Shown here piece by piece: positions 16,604 through 27,492 of a stretch of DNA of 64,000 nt. Numbering within the stretch: position 1 is the stretch's first letter; each line of letters opens with the position of its first letter. The translations under genes were made by a program, and so were the position numbers. Below the pieces are notes generated by a model. That model ran no database searches. It was not told where the DNA came from and saw nothing but the letters and a program-made list of their open reading frames with translations. This DNA is from CAWFGW01 sp963849955 (GTDB taxonomy: Bacteria > Bacteroidota > Bacteroidia > Cytophagales > JAAEPT01), in NCBI GenBank assembly GCA_963849955.1, contig CAWKJU010000014.1, forward strand, positions 1 to 64,000, in the 5' to 3' direction.

Positions 16604-19600
16604 TTGAGACTCTTTTATATTTTATTATTTCTAGTTTTCGCCCAAATTTCTGTCGGGCAAGTAATAATTGGAGGTGGTAATGTTCAAGTTATACCTCCCA
16701 CATCTCCTGATTATGAAATTGATAGTATAATAGTTAATGATTCCCAATGTAGTGTCTTAGAAAGTAATGGGACCTGTATAAGCGGTGAGGGCAGTATTAG
16801 AGTCGTTCTTAAAAAAATTCACCCAGATTTTAGAGTGGTGAAATATTCACTAAGTAGTGGCATTCAGGTCACTTCCTCAAGTTTAATTATAGAAATTAAC
16901 AATTTATGTGTTCAAGATCAATATGTTCTTGGTATAAATGCTAGAGTTGAGGCTGGCCCTTTTAGTCAAAGAGAAAGAAATATATCAATATATTTTGACA
17001 TTCAAGGTTCTGCGGCTCTATACGTACTCCCTGATGTTATAGATGAATCCTGTTCGAATGCTAATGATGGTGAAATAAATCTTTATATAGAAGGAGGTAC
17101 TTTAAACCCTGGGAATAGATATACCATTAACTGGGCTCATGGACCAACTGACTCTATCATATCAAACCTGTCACCAAATAATTATTCGGTTTCTATATCT
17201 GATGATGTGGGTTGTTCTTTTGATAGCTCTTTTACTGTACTCCCTGGCGACACCATCACTGCAGACTTCAACTTCTCAGATGTTTGCCTAAACCTACCAA
17301 CTACTTTTACCGATGCTTCTACAAACTCTTCGGCTACTCCATTAACTTATAACTGGAGTTTTGCGGGTGGAACTCCTAATACTGCAAGTTCACAAGGCCC
17401 ACACGATGTTGCCTTTGCAACTTCTGGTACTAAAAACATTCAATTGATAGTCGACAACGGTACTTGTTCGGATACAAGTAATCAATCGCTTAATGTGTTT
17501 CCAGACCCTACTTTTACACCTATTCCCAATGTGTCTATTTGTGCGGGTGAATCGGTGCAGTTATCAGCAACACTAGGTACCGACTATACCTACTCTTGGT
17601 CACCTAACAACGGTTCTTTAAGTGGCACGAACATTAGAAACCCACTAGCAACACCAGACACTACCACTACTTATGTTGTAGCTATAACTACTCCCAATGG
17701 TTGTACCACCAATGATACCGTAACTGTTACTGTTAACCCATTACCTGTTTTAAATCCTTTATTTACTGATTCTACTATTTGTATTGGTGAGTCGGTGCAA
17801 TTGCAAGTCAATGCTGGAGGTAACTATAGTTGGACGCCAAGCGGTTCTTTGAACGATGATGACGTTTTTAACCCCCTAGCTTCGCCCACCTCCATTACTA
17901 CTTACAAAGTAGTAATGAGTACGGGTGTTGGGTGTTCGGATTCCACTGACATCACTATTAATGTAGCTCCTCGACCAAGTATCGGTGTGTCGCCTCCAAA
18001 CAGAACCATTTGTTTAGGTGACTCCGTACGATTAAATGCGACAGGTGGCGTAAAGTACGCATGGTTTCCTGATAATGATAGTTCACTTACCAATGCCAAC
18101 ATACGCAATCCATATGCAAAACCAACTACAACAACTCAATACATGGTTTGGGGATTTAATGCGTTTGGTTGTTACGACTCTGCGGCAGTAAACATCACCG
18201 TAAATCCTTTGCCAAATGTACAAGCTTCTGAAAATGATTCTATTTGTCTGGGGCAATCAATTATACTCAATGCCACTGGAGCCAACACCTACTTATGGTC
18301 GCCAGGAGGTTCTTTAAGTTCAACCACAGGTTCTTCACCAACCGCTACACCCACTACCACCACTGATTATATTGTGCGGGGACAAAATTTGGCTGGTTGT
18401 TTTGCCTATGATACCGTTAATATTAAAGTTAACTCCTTACCTAGTTTAACTGTGACTAATGATACGGCTATTTGTCAAGGAGAGAACATTGTGTTAAATG
18501 CTACAGGGGCTGGAAGTTATAGTTGGTCTCCTGACTCCACTTTAAGTGCTGGCAATGTAGCATCGCCTACCGCGCAACCCAGCCAAACCACTACCTATGT
18601 AGTAGTTGGTGAAAATGCTTTCAATTGTCAAACGTCCGATTCGGTTTTAATAACCGTAAATTCACTACCAAACTTAACAGTAACTGCGGATACAGCAATT
18701 TGTGAAGCTTTATCTCTACCGTTATCCGCTTCAGGAGCTAACAGCTATGTATGGTCACCAAATGATGGTTCTTTGAATGATATCACTTTGGCTAATCCGA
18801 CTGCCACCCCAGATAATACCACAACTTACACGGTTATTGGAACGGATGGGAATAATTGTTCAAGTAGCTCTAACGTGACTATTACTATAAATTCTCGACC
18901 AACAATTACCGCAGAAAAAGATACTACGCTCTGTGCAATTCAACCCGTATCATTAGCTGCTTCAGGAGGAAACACCTACACTTGGTCACCCTCTCAATTC
19001 TTAAATGACAGCACCTCTGCAACACCTATAGCTACCCCTCTTTCTAACATTGCATACGAAGTTACGGGTACCGATTTAAATGGATGTATTGGCAAGGATA
19101 CTGTAACTATTACTGTGTACTCTTTACCCACTGTTGTTGCTTCAAATGACACGGCATTATGTATTGGAGGAAGTGTTTCACTAAACGCTTCGGGGGCTGA
19201 TAATTATTCTTGGACACCAAACGCTACTTTAAATCAAGATGACATTCCAAACCCAGTTGCTACACCAAACTCCACTAGTAAATATTATGTCACCGGTACC
19301 GATGGTAACAGTTGTTCAAACACCGATTCAGTAACAGTAACCATCAACCCGCTTCCTTTAATAAACATTTCACCAGACGATACCATTTGTAGAGGTGAAT
19401 CAACTTTATTAACAGCTTCAAACCCTACTGGAGGTACTTTTGTATGGTCAGATGCAAGCACACTTTCATCCGCAACAGGAGCATCTGTGATCGCATCACC
19501 GTTAATCGATACCCGTTATAAAGTGGAAGTAACTACCCCTCAAGGTTGTGTTGACTCCGCCTTTGTTAACGTATTAATTGACCCAGTGATAACGATTAAC

Positions 19601-22600
19601 ATTGCAGATAACGACACGGTGTGTTCTGGAGACACCATCACCCTTTCAGCAGTAGTTACTAATGGGGTGAATTTTCAATGGAGCTCTAATACAGGAAATA
19701 TCTTCACCCCTAATCAAGCTACTTCTGTAGCGATCCCAACAGTGTCTGATTATTACAAATTGACGGTGACGAATAGCATTGGCTGTACCAACGAAGACTC
19801 AACATTAGTAGTGGTAGAAACCGCGGATGTGTTAAATGCTGTGGCACTAGAGGACTCCATTTGTTTTGGGGAAAACACACAATTAGTCGCTCAGGGCTCA
19901 AGTTCAAATGTAGTTTGGCAGCAAAATGGTTTTGTAGCTTCTCCAAATAACGACACCACCACAGTGAATCCGACTGCTACTACTACCTTTTTCTTATCGG
20001 CTACCACCACAGGTGGATGTAATGCGTTTGACTCGGTTACGGTCAATGTCATTCCGCTTCCAAACGGCACATTAACGAGTGATACTTCACTTTGTCTAGG
20101 CGACACCATTCAATTAATAGCCTCAGGTGGCACTGCTTACAACTGGGGTACACCTTACCGAGGCAACTTATTAGCTGCTAATGTTTTGGAGGTGTTCACA
20201 GATAAAGACACGACTTATGCTGTAAAAATCGCCAATGCATTTGGTTGTGAAGATTCGCTGTCGGTGGATGTTGCCGTAAATACACCTGAGGCCATTACAA
20301 TTAACCCGATTGACACCATTTGTTTGGGACAAACGGATACGCTTACGGCTGTGGCGAATAATGTCGCTACCGTCAACTGGTCAGCTGCTAGTGGTGTCAT
20401 TTCAATACCCAATCAACTAATCACACCTATCACACCTACGGTGGGTGAATATTACTTCATTAACATCACGGACAATAATGGTTGTGAAAACAGTGACTCG
20501 ATTTTAGTGACTACAGAAACGGCACCTCCAGTAACCATTACCCCTCCTAGTGATAGTATCTGTGCTGGAGAAAACACTTTACTAGTGGCCAATAGTTTAT
20601 CCACCAACTTTATATGGTTTCAAAATGGCTTTGTAGCTACACCTAACAATGATTCCACCATTGTGAACCCAACGACAACTTCCGATTTTAGTGTAATTGC
20701 TACTTCCTCCAATGGGTGTAATTCATTCGACACTATCACAATTTTTGTTGATCCAATTCCAACTGGAACATTGTCCAATGACACGACTATGTGTTTGAAT
20801 GACACCATCACCCTTACGGCTGGTGGAGGTGTTTCGTATGATTGGGGAACACTTTACCGAGCGAACTTATTAACTCCTAACCAACTGCAAGTATTTTCTG
20901 ACAGAGATACCACTTACAGCGTAAAAATCTTTAACTCTTTGGGTTGTTATGATTCGCTTTCAGTGAATGTGTCACTTAACCCTGTTACTCCAATTAGCAT
21001 CACTCCATTAGATACCGTTTGTTTGGGTGATACCGTTTCTTTATCTGCTACAGCTAACAACATTAATTCCAGCAACTGGACCACTGATGCGGGGACTATC
21101 TTTTCTCCAACACAACTGACTACGGACATCACTCCAACCACCGATGGTTATTATATCTTGAACATTCTCGATAATAACGGGTGTGAAAACAGCGACTCCC
21201 TCCTAGTCATTACAGAAACCGCCCCTGCAGTTTCAATCACTGCTTCAACGGATAGCATCTGTGAAGGAGATAATGTTTTATTAGTAGCCACAAGTTTGTC
21301 TTCGACCTTTACCTGGATTCAGAATGGTTTTGTGGCAACTCCTAACAATGATTCCACCCTGGTGAACCCAACTTCAACTTCCGATTTCAGTGTAATCGCT
21401 ACTTCGTCCAATGGTTGTAATTCATTTGACACAACTACAATTTTTGTTGATCCAATTCCGACTGGAACGCTGTCCAAGGACACAACTATTTGTTTGAATG
21501 ATACCATCACTCTTACTGCGGGTGGAGGCATTTCTTATGACTGGGGAACGCCTTACCGAGCGAACTTACTAGCTCCTAACCAACTGCAAGTATTTTCTGA
21601 CAGAGATACCACGTACAGCGTAAAAGTCTTTAACTCCTTAGGTTGTTATGATTCGCTTTCAGTAAGTGTGTCACTTAATCCTGTTACTCCAATTAACATT
21701 ACTCCATTAGATACGGTTTGTTTGGGCGATACCGTTTTGTTAACTGCTACGGCTAACAACATTGTTTCAAGCAATTGGACCACTGCTGCGGGAACAATCT
21801 TCACACCTACCCAGCTCACTACTGATATTGAGCCTTTCACTAGCGAATTTTATACCTTGACCATTATAGATCTAAATGGTTGTAGTAACTCAGACTCTAC
21901 GCTTGTGATTGTTGAATCTTCTCCAAACATAACTATCGTAGCGTCATTGGATAGCATTTGTGCGGGAGATAGTTCTTTGCTTGTCGCAACAGGTGCTGCA
22001 ACAAACATTACCTGGTTTCAAAATGGTTTCGTGAGCACACCTACTAGTGCTACTACTTATGTTACTCCTACGACCACTACACAATTTATGGTGAGAGGAA
22101 AAACTTCTGATGGCTGTGATGCCTTGGATAGCACAACAATTTTTGTTGATCCATTACCTGTGGTTGGACTACCTAACGACACTTCGCTTTGTATCAATGA
22201 CTCCCTTATTTTAGTAGCACATGGTGGAACTACTTATGATTGGGGAACGCCTTATCGCGCTAATTTACTCGCTCCTGATTCCTTGCTAATATTCCCGGAT
22301 CGAGACACAACTTATACCGTAACCACTAGCAACTCGTTAGGCTGTATGATTAGTACAACTGTCAACGTAACGATCAATGCTCTTCCAGGCATTCAAGCAT
22401 CCGGTGACACGGCAATCTGTGAAAACGAACCCGTACAATTACTTGCTACAGGCGGAATATCATATAGTTGGTCTCCTGCGCAATTCTTAAATGATAGTAG
22501 CATTGCTAATCCAACCGCTACACCATTAAACACCATCAATTATGTGGTTGCCGGCACGGATGCCAATGGCTGTACAAATCGAGACTCGGTTCAACTTGAT

Positions 22601-25600
22601 GTGACCCCAGCACCAATTTTGACCATTACGCCTAACGATACCTCTATATGTATTGGAGAATCAGTCTCATTAAATGTAACTGGTGCAACTACTTATGTCT
22701 GGTCGCCAGCTGCCTCATTAAGTGACACGGCAACGGCTAACCCAACTGCGACACCTACCACAACTACCTCTTATGTAGTGGAAGGTACTTCAGGAAACAA
22801 CTGTACTGCTACAGACTTTATTACCGTTACCGTTAGCAGTGTTCCTACCATTACTGTTTCAGCTATTGCAGACACCATTTGTCGAGGAGATTCTACTCAG
22901 ATTACTGCCACTGGCGGTGCTATTTATTCGTGGTCAGGCGGTCCGGCTTCGACTCCAAATTCAGCTTCTACTTTTGTGAATCCAACGGTAGATACCCGTT
23001 ACAAAGTGGAAGTAACGACTTTATCCGGATGTTTTGACTCTGCTTTTGTAGATGTCTTCATTGACCCGATTATTACCATCAATGTAATGGAAGATGACAC
23101 CGTGTGTCTTGGAGAAACGATTACCTTATCGGCCACAGTGGCTAATGGGGTGGATTATCAATGGACAACGGGTGTAGGTGAAATACTTAGTCCAGATTCA
23201 TTGACCACTAAAGCAGTACCTTTAATTTCAGAAAATTATATATTGACTGTAACCAATGTTATTGGCTGTACAAACTCCGATACCGTAGCGATTTTCACGC
23301 AAACCTCACCCGGATTAACGATTGCTCCACCATTAAGTGATAGCTTGTGTCTAGGCGACAGCACGTTATTGATTGCCTCTGGTGCTCCAAATATAACGTG
23401 GTTTCAAAATGGTTTTGTGGTTTCACCGAATAACGATTCAACATATGTAAAACCTACCAGTCCGACTACCTTCATTGCTCGAGGATCATCTTCTATCGGG
23501 TGCGATGCTTTGGATAGTATCCGCATATTTGTAGATCAAAGTCCTTCCGTGACTATTACCAATGACACGTCCATCTGTGAGGGCGACCCCTTAGTAATTG
23601 TAGTAAGTGGCGGTACAAGTTATTCCTGGAGTCCAATCTATCAAGGGGTTCAACTCAGCACCGATTCCATTTTAGTTTCACCAGACGTAGACACAGTTTA
23701 TACAGTTACAGTCTCCAATAGTACTGGTTGTACGATCACTGCTAGCACACAAGTAATCGTTAATCAAAAACCATCGGTAACGATATCGGGAGATACGGCT
23801 ATATGTTTAGGGAAATCCATTCTATTAGTAGCAAATGCACCTTCGGTTACTTCTTATGCTTGGAGAGTAGTAAATAATGTTCCTTTGATTTCCAACAACG
23901 ACACCCTTTCAGTTACTCCTTCAACTTCTCTCTCCTACTTGGTTGAAGTCGCTTCTGCGAACGGATGTTTCGGTAGGGATACGGCATCTATCACTATTAC
24001 CTCATTACAGAACACAGGCATTTCCAATGACACAAGTATTTGTGTGGGCGACTCGGTGAACTTATCAGCTTCTGGTGGCGATAATTATGTATGGTCGCCA
24101 AGCAGATTCTTAAATGATTCTTCTGCACAGAACCCGATTGCTAAGCCTGATACTAGTATTACCTACAACGTGACAATCAGCACGAATGACGGATGTTCTG
24201 CTGTACAAACTGTTACGATTAACACGAATGTGATTCCAACTGGTCAGTTGATGTTAAGCCAAGATACGTCTTGTTTCGGCAGTTCTTTCACCGCAACAGC
24301 TTCTTTGTCAACTCCTTCACAAGCCAATGCTTCAGGAACCTATTCTTTTGATAATGGTGCAACTTTCTCAAATACGAATCAACTCAATGTGACACAATCT
24401 ACAGCTGGTGACACAACTATCCGTTTAGTATTAAAAGATAACATCGGATGTATCTCTGTTATGCCAATTAATGAAACACATACGATGTTAACTGCTCTCG
24501 TTATGAAGATTGACACGCTTGTGGTGCCTTCCTGTACACCTCCTCCAGGCGAATTTAGAGCCTATGACTTCTCTGGTGGAATTGCTCCTTACAAGTTTAG
24601 TTTAAATGGTGACACGGCAATTCAAACCTCGGACACCACCATAACCAATGTGCTTCCAGGTTCTTATATTGTAAGTATAGAAGATGCTTTTGGTTGTAAA
24701 TTCGATAACAACATCAATTTTAATAGCTCTATCACTTTTGATACCTCTGTTGTGCATCCTGTATGTTTTGGTGACAGTACAGGCTCCATTACTTTCTCCA
24801 ACATTCAAGGCGGAGTTACACCTTATCAGTTAAGTTTTGGCGACTCGCTAAACTTTGGTGCAGACACTGTGTTTAACAATTTAAAAAGTGGTATAAAAAC
24901 CATTTTCTTAAAAGATGCTTCGGGTTGTTTATTACAAGCTAGTATAGGTATAAATGGTGCTTCAGAAATTAGTCCACAAATTATTGCACAGCAAAACATA
25001 AATTGTTTTGGAGATGATAATGGAGAAGTAGCGTTTAGTATTGATGGAGGCACTGCCCCATTCAAAGTGATATCACCAGAGGGAATATTAAAAGAAGGAA
25101 ATGGACCTTTCGCATTTGATAATCTTTTAACTGGAAAAAACAGCTTCTATATCATCGACAACAAATTTTGTGTTGATAGTCTAGTTTTGGACATCACTGA
25201 ACCCTTGCCAATCGAAACATCAGCATTGGTAATCTCATCGCCAACTGGATGTAATTCTGATGATGGTGAAATACGCATCACCTCTACTACGGGTGGTTCA
25301 GGGTTCTATGAGTTCAGTACCGATTCTGCAACAACATTTACGGATAGTGTAACGGTTGCTGCTAATTTGATTAGCATTCCAAGCGGAGTGTATACAATAA
25401 TCACCCGAGATAGTCTCCATGGCTGCTTAGACACCACCACCATTTTCTTAAACGCTTCGAATGGTTTATTGCTTGACAGCATTAATAACAACAGTCAAAA
25501 CCCGAACTGTCAGAATTTAAATGGATCAATTGCATTAGCTAACCTAAAAGGTGCACCACGACCTTATGAACTGAAGCTAGTGGACAACAGCGATAACAGC

Positions 25601-26773
25601 ATTGTTGAAGATTATCAATCCGATTCAACGTTTGCTCCGCTAGTTGCAGGAAATTATACCGTAGTGATCAAGGATGCGGTCTCATGTGAATATTTCTATG
25701 ATGTGCCATTAGCGAAATATACGCCTATCACAATAAACGTAACTACCGTTGAAGCGTCATGTGGACAGGACAATGGTCAAGTCTTAGTTGATGCTGCCAA
25801 TGGTTCTGGAAATTACCAATACACTTTACAAGAACTGGACTTATCTTCTCCTGAAGTCGTACAGTCTGACTCGGCTTTTAAAGAATTAGCAGACAACACG
25901 TATCTCATCAAAGTGCTCGACACAGAAGACCCAACCTGTTCTTCCACAGACACGGCAATAGTAACTACTAGCAGCATCGATTTAGTGCTAAAAACAGATA
26001 CTACTTCTTGTTTTGGAGCTGCTGATGCACGTATAACTATATTAGATATCATCAATGCCAACAACAGCCTTTATCTATTTGAATTTAGCGTAGATGATAC
26101 TCTTTTTACTACTGACACCATCTTTAACAACTTAACGGGTGGAGCACATACCGTATTCATTAAACAAATTGATCGTCTAACAGGCAAAGTATGCGTGTAT
26201 GAAGATATTGACGAAACAGCCCCAACAGCAAGAGTAAGTGCCAACGGAGGCAAAAGTGTGGAGGTGCCAGAACGTGAAGAGTTAACAGCTAACATTACAA
26301 CTCTCCCGAGTGATTATGGTAAAGAAACCGGTTCCATCTTCTTACATGAAATTCGTGGCGGTAGCAAACCTTACGCTTTTAGCATTAATGACAAAGAAGA
26401 CTTCGTAGCTCTTGCAAATCTTGATGGGGTAAGCGAAGAATCTCGAGGGTATGCGGAAGGGTTACACACCGTTTATATTAAAGACATAAATGGCTGTCTT
26501 CTAGAACTAGAGGCTGAAATTGGACGTACCTTGTATATTCCAAATATTTTCACTCCAAATGGTGATGGTAAAAATGACTTCTTCTATATCAGTAACTTAC
26601 CAGAATCTGGTGCTAAATTAAGAATCTATGATCGATGGGGTATTTTATCTTATAAGAGCTTCTATTACCAAAACGATTGGGATGGTAAAAACCAACCTGA
26701 TGGTGTTTATTATTACGAACTAGATACCCCCACACAGCTTTATAAAGGCTGGGTACAGATTGTAAGGAAGTAA
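16604..26773 (+). CDS. Giant T9SS-exported Ig/PKD and SprB-repeat surface protein (adhesin-like)
   Basis: A 3389-aa protein. The start is TTG; it is chosen because it opens directly into a signal peptide (MRLFYILLFLVFAQISVGQ, residues 1-19) and no in-frame ATG precedes it closely. After an N-terminal region of about 220 aa comes a PKD-like module, then 29 consecutive modules of about 78 aa. Each is marked by DT-x-ICxGxxxxLxA near its start and a GC before its end, suggesting one disulfide per module (about residues 300-2540). SprB-type repeats follow (for example CFGDSTGSITFSNIQGG) to about 3200. The last 80 residues are a type B sorting domain (IPNIFTPNGDGKNDFF, YDRWG, GVYYYELD). SprB of Flavobacterium is a gliding adhesin; by analogy this is a cell-surface adhesin, which is inference. 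A hairpin terminator follows. Confidence 0.92.
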   Translation: MRLFYILLFLVFAQISVGQVIIGGGNVQVIPPTSPDYEIDSIIVNDSQCSVLESNGTCISGEGSIRVVLKKIHPDFRVVKYSLSSGIQVTSSSLIIEINNLCVQDQYVLGINARVEAGPFSQRERNISIYFDIQGSAALYVLPDVIDESCSNANDGEINLYIEGGTLNPGNRYTINWAHGPTDSIISNLSPNNYSVSISDDVGCSFDSSFTVLPGDTITADFNFSDVCLNLPTTFTDASTNSSATPLTYNWSFAGGTPNTASSQGPHDVAFATSGTKNIQLIVDNGTCSDTSNQSLNVFPDPTFTPIPNVSICAGESVQLSATLGTDYTYSWSPNNGSLSGTNIRNPLATPDTTTTYVVAITTPNGCTTNDTVTVTVNPLPVLNPLFTDSTICIGESVQLQVNAGGNYSWTPSGSLNDDDVFNPLASPTSITTYKVVMSTGVGCSDSTDITINVAPRPSIGVSPPNRTICLGDSVRLNATGGVKYAWFPDNDSSLTNANIRNPYAKPTTTTQYMVWGFNAFGCYDSAAVNITVNPLPNVQASENDSICLGQSIILNATGANTYLWSPGGSLSSTTGSSPTATPTTTTDYIVRGQNLAGCFAYDTVNIKVNSLPSLTVTNDTAICQGENIVLNATGAGSYSWSPDSTLSAGNVASPTAQPSQTTTYVVVGENAFNCQTSDSVLITVNSLPNLTVTADTAICEALSLPLSASGANSYVWSPNDGSLNDITLANPTATPDNTTTYTVIGTDGNNCSSSSNVTITINSRPTITAEKDTTLCAIQPVSLAASGGNTYTWSPSQFLNDSTSATPIATPLSNIAYEVTGTDLNGCIGKDTVTITVYSLPTVVASNDTALCIGGSVSLNASGADNYSWTPNATLNQDDIPNPVATPNSTSKYYVTGTDGNSCSNTDSVTVTINPLPLINISPDDTICRGESTLLTASNPTGGTFVWSDASTLSSATGASVIASPLIDTRYKVEVTTPQGCVDSAFVNVLIDPVITINIADNDTVCSGDTITLSAVVTNGVNFQWSSNTGNIFTPNQATSVAIPTVSDYYKLTVTNSIGCTNEDSTLVVVETADVLNAVALEDSICFGENTQLVAQGSSSNVVWQQNGFVASPNNDTTTVNPTATTTFFLSATTTGGCNAFDSVTVNVIPLPNGTLTSDTSLCLGDTIQLIASGGTAYNWGTPYRGNLLAANVLEVFTDKDTTYAVKIANAFGCEDSLSVDVAVNTPEAITINPIDTICLGQTDTLTAVANNVATVNWSAASGVISIPNQLITPITPTVGEYYFINITDNNGCENSDSILVTTETAPPVTITPPSDSICAGENTLLVANSLSTNFIWFQNGFVATPNNDSTIVNPTTTSDFSVIATSSNGCNSFDTITIFVDPIPTGTLSNDTTMCLNDTITLTAGGGVSYDWGTLYRANLLTPNQLQVFSDRDTTYSVKIFNSLGCYDSLSVNVSLNPVTPISITPLDTVCLGDTVSLSATANNINSSNWTTDAGTIFSPTQLTTDITPTTDGYYILNILDNNGCENSDSLLVITETAPAVSITASTDSICEGDNVLLVATSLSSTFTWIQNGFVATPNNDSTLVNPTSTSDFSVIATSSNGCNSFDTTTIFVDPIPTGTLSKDTTICLNDTITLTAGGGISYDWGTPYRANLLAPNQLQVFSDRDTTYSVKVFNSLGCYDSLSVSVSLNPVTPINITPLDTVCLGDTVLLTATANNIVSSNWTTAAGTIFTPTQLTTDIEPFTSEFYTLTIIDLNGCSNSDSTLVIVESSPNITIVASLDSICAGDSSLLVATGAATNITWFQNGFVSTPTSATTYVTPTTTTQFMVRGKTSDGCDALDSTTIFVDPLPVVGLPNDTSLCINDSLILVAHGGTTYDWGTPYRANLLAPDSLLIFPDRDTTYTVTTSNSLGCMISTTVNVTINALPGIQASGDTAICENEPVQLLATGGISYSWSPAQFLNDSSIANPTATPLNTINYVVAGTDANGCTNRDSVQLDVTPAPILTITPNDTSICIGESVSLNVTGATTYVWSPAASLSDTATANPTATPTTTTSYVVEGTSGNNCTATDFITVTVSSVPTITVSAIADTICRGDSTQITATGGAIYSWSGGPASTPNSASTFVNPTVDTRYKVEVTTLSGCFDSAFVDVFIDPIITINVMEDDTVCLGETITLSATVANGVDYQWTTGVGEILSPDSLTTKAVPLISENYILTVTNVIGCTNSDTVAIFTQTSPGLTIAPPLSDSLCLGDSTLLIASGAPNITWFQNGFVVSPNNDSTYVKPTSPTTFIARGSSSIGCDALDSIRIFVDQSPSVTITNDTSICEGDPLVIVVSGGTSYSWSPIYQGVQLSTDSILVSPDVDTVYTVTVSNSTGCTITASTQVIVNQKPSVTISGDTAICLGKSILLVANAPSVTSYAWRVVNNVPLISNNDTLSVTPSTSLSYLVEVASANGCFGRDTASITITSLQNTGISNDTSICVGDSVNLSASGGDNYVWSPSRFLNDSSAQNPIAKPDTSITYNVTISTNDGCSAVQTVTINTNVIPTGQLMLSQDTSCFGSSFTATASLSTPSQANASGTYSFDNGATFSNTNQLNVTQSTAGDTTIRLVLKDNIGCISVMPINETHTMLTALVMKIDTLVVPSCTPPPGEFRAYDFSGGIAPYKFSLNGDTAIQTSDTTITNVLPGSYIVSIEDAFGCKFDNNINFNSSITFDTSVVHPVCFGDSTGSITFSNIQGGVTPYQLSFGDSLNFGADTVFNNLKSGIKTIFLKDASGCLLQASIGINGASEISPQIIAQQNINCFGDDNGEVAFSIDGGTAPFKVISPEGILKEGNGPFAFDNLLTGKNSFYIIDNKFCVDSLVLDITEPLPIETSALVISSPTGCNSDDGEIRITSTTGGSGFYEFSTDSATTFTDSVTVAANLISIPSGVYTIITRDSLHGCLDTTTIFLNASNGLLLDSINNNSQNPNCQNLNGSIALANLKGAPRPYELKLVDNSDNSIVEDYQSDSTFAPLVAGNYTVVIKDAVSCEYFYDVPLAKYTPITINVTTVEASCGQDNGQVLVDAANGSGNYQYTLQELDLSSPEVVQSDSAFKELADNTYLIKVLDTEDPTCSSTDTAIVTTSSIDLVLKTDTTSCFGAADARITILDIINANNSLYLFEFSVDDTLFTTDTIFNNLTGGAHTVFIKQIDRLTGKVCVYEDIDETAPTARVSANGGKSVEVPEREELTANITTLPSDYGKETGSIFLHEIRGGSKPYAFSINDKEDFVALANLDGVSEESRGYAEGLHTVYIKDINGCLLELEAEIGRTLYIPNIFTPNGDGKNDFFYISNLPESGAKLRIYDRWGILSYKSFYYQNDWDGKNQPDGVYYYELDTPTQLYKGWVQIVRK
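19600..22390 (+). repeat. Four tandem copies of a three-module (699-nt) super-repeat inside the adhesin
   Basis: Equivalent points of the same module type occur at 20054, 20753, 21452 and 22151, an exact 699-nt (233-aa) period. Each unit is three modules in fixed order: LDTVCLGDT type, SDSICAGENTLLV type with QNGFVATPNND, and GTLxxDTxxC type with YDWGTPYRANLL. The two middle copies are the most alike, differing by eye in roughly one base in ten, many at third positions. A related four-module block recurs at about 22860-23800. Confidence 0.85.
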
Positions 26774-26779
26774 GCCTGT

Positions 26780-26817
26780 AACCCATCAGAGTTCTCTTCG
26801 AGTAACTCTGATGGGTT
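26780..26817 (+). terminator. Terminator hairpin after the adhesin gene
   Basis: Perfect 14-bp stem: AACCCATCAGAGTT at 26780-26793 pairs with AACTCTGATGGGTT at 26804-26817. The loop itself contains a small CTC/GAG pair. It begins 6 nt after the stop codon. No long U-tract follows. Confidence 0.8.
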
Positions 26818-26991
26818 AAAATAACATTGATTTCCAATGTGATAATTAAAACACATAGCGCAAGGTTAAGCGGAGCGGTCATTGTGCTAACTAATTGCAA
26901 ATGGGACACACTTTCTGGGACAGTATTTAGCTAACTAAAACCCGAGACTTGCGAAGGTTGTTGGAAACAATTCCAACAACGGCTCAGCTCA
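26818..26991. other. Short non-coding gap with hairpin and possible element scar
   Basis: A perfect 10-bp hairpin (GTTGTTGGAA 26957-26966 with 26971-26980, loop ACAA) lies 11 nt past the DUF985 stop and may terminate that operon. Further left, GGGACA occurs twice 14 nt apart within 26902-26921 and CTAACTAA occurs twice (about 26887 and 26931). GCGGAGCGGTCATTGTGC near 26872-26888 is reminiscent of the REP-like repeat. This looks like decayed repeat or insertion-element remnant; no transposase is present. Confidence 0.35.
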
Positions 26992-27492
26992 TTACAACCT
27001 AGAAAGCCGACTAATGGTTTGCGCTAACTCAGGATATAGTTCAATCAACTCATCGCGTTTTGCAATTTCAAAATCCTGAAAATCAAAACCTGGTGCTACA
27101 GTGCAACCAACCAATCCAAAGCCTGCTTTCGTTTTAAGTTCAGAGGCAAACCAGGCTCCTGCCGGCACCATCGCCTGAAGCTTTTCACCGTGCTGTAAGT
27201 TTTTCCCTAACAGAATTTCTTCAAACCTTCCATCTTCATGAATGACGGAAATCAAAAACGATTGTCCCAGATAATGATGCCACAACTCATCCGATTTGAT
27301 CCGATGAAAGGTTGAAAAATCGGTATTTTCTAACAAATAATAAATCGCTGTTGAATGATTGCGAGTAGCAGGAAATACGTCACCGTGCTCAAAAATAGTT
27401 TTACTGCGGTAGGTCTCACTATAATAACCTCCTTCAGGGTGAGGTTGTAAGCCTAAAAGTTCAACTACTTGTTGAGCAGTTAATTCTTCCAT
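26992..27492 (-). CDS. DUF985 cupin-fold protein
   Basis: A 166-aa single-domain cupin of the DUF985 family. Conserved blocks seen: LGLQPHPEGGYYSETYRS near the start, STAIYYLL, FHRIKSDELWHHYLGQ and VGCTVAPGFDFQDFE. The histidine and glutamate residues of these blocks line the cupin barrel. The yeast relative YML079w has a known structure but no firm substrate. It overlaps gldD by 13 nt and is the last gene of the mutY-ssb-gldE-gldD run, so it is probably co-transcribed; a role in gliding is not implied. Confidence 0.85.
   Translation of the reverse strand: MEELTAQQVVELLGLQPHPEGGYYSETYRSKTIFEHGDVFPATRNHSTAIYYLLENTDFSTFHRIKSDELWHHYLGQSFLISVIHEDGRFEEILLGKNLQHGEKLQAMVPAGAWFASELKTKAGFGLVGCTVAPGFDFQDFEIAKRDELIELYPELAQTISRLSRL

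Noticed and set aside
19600..22390. CRISPR or other array of repeats
   Set aside because: The repeat unit is 699 nt and fully coding in one frame; it is a protein module duplication.
26613..26909. 98-codon minus-strand open frame over the end of the adhesin gene
   Set aside because: It runs through the terminator hairpin and the antisense of the sorting domain; not a gene.
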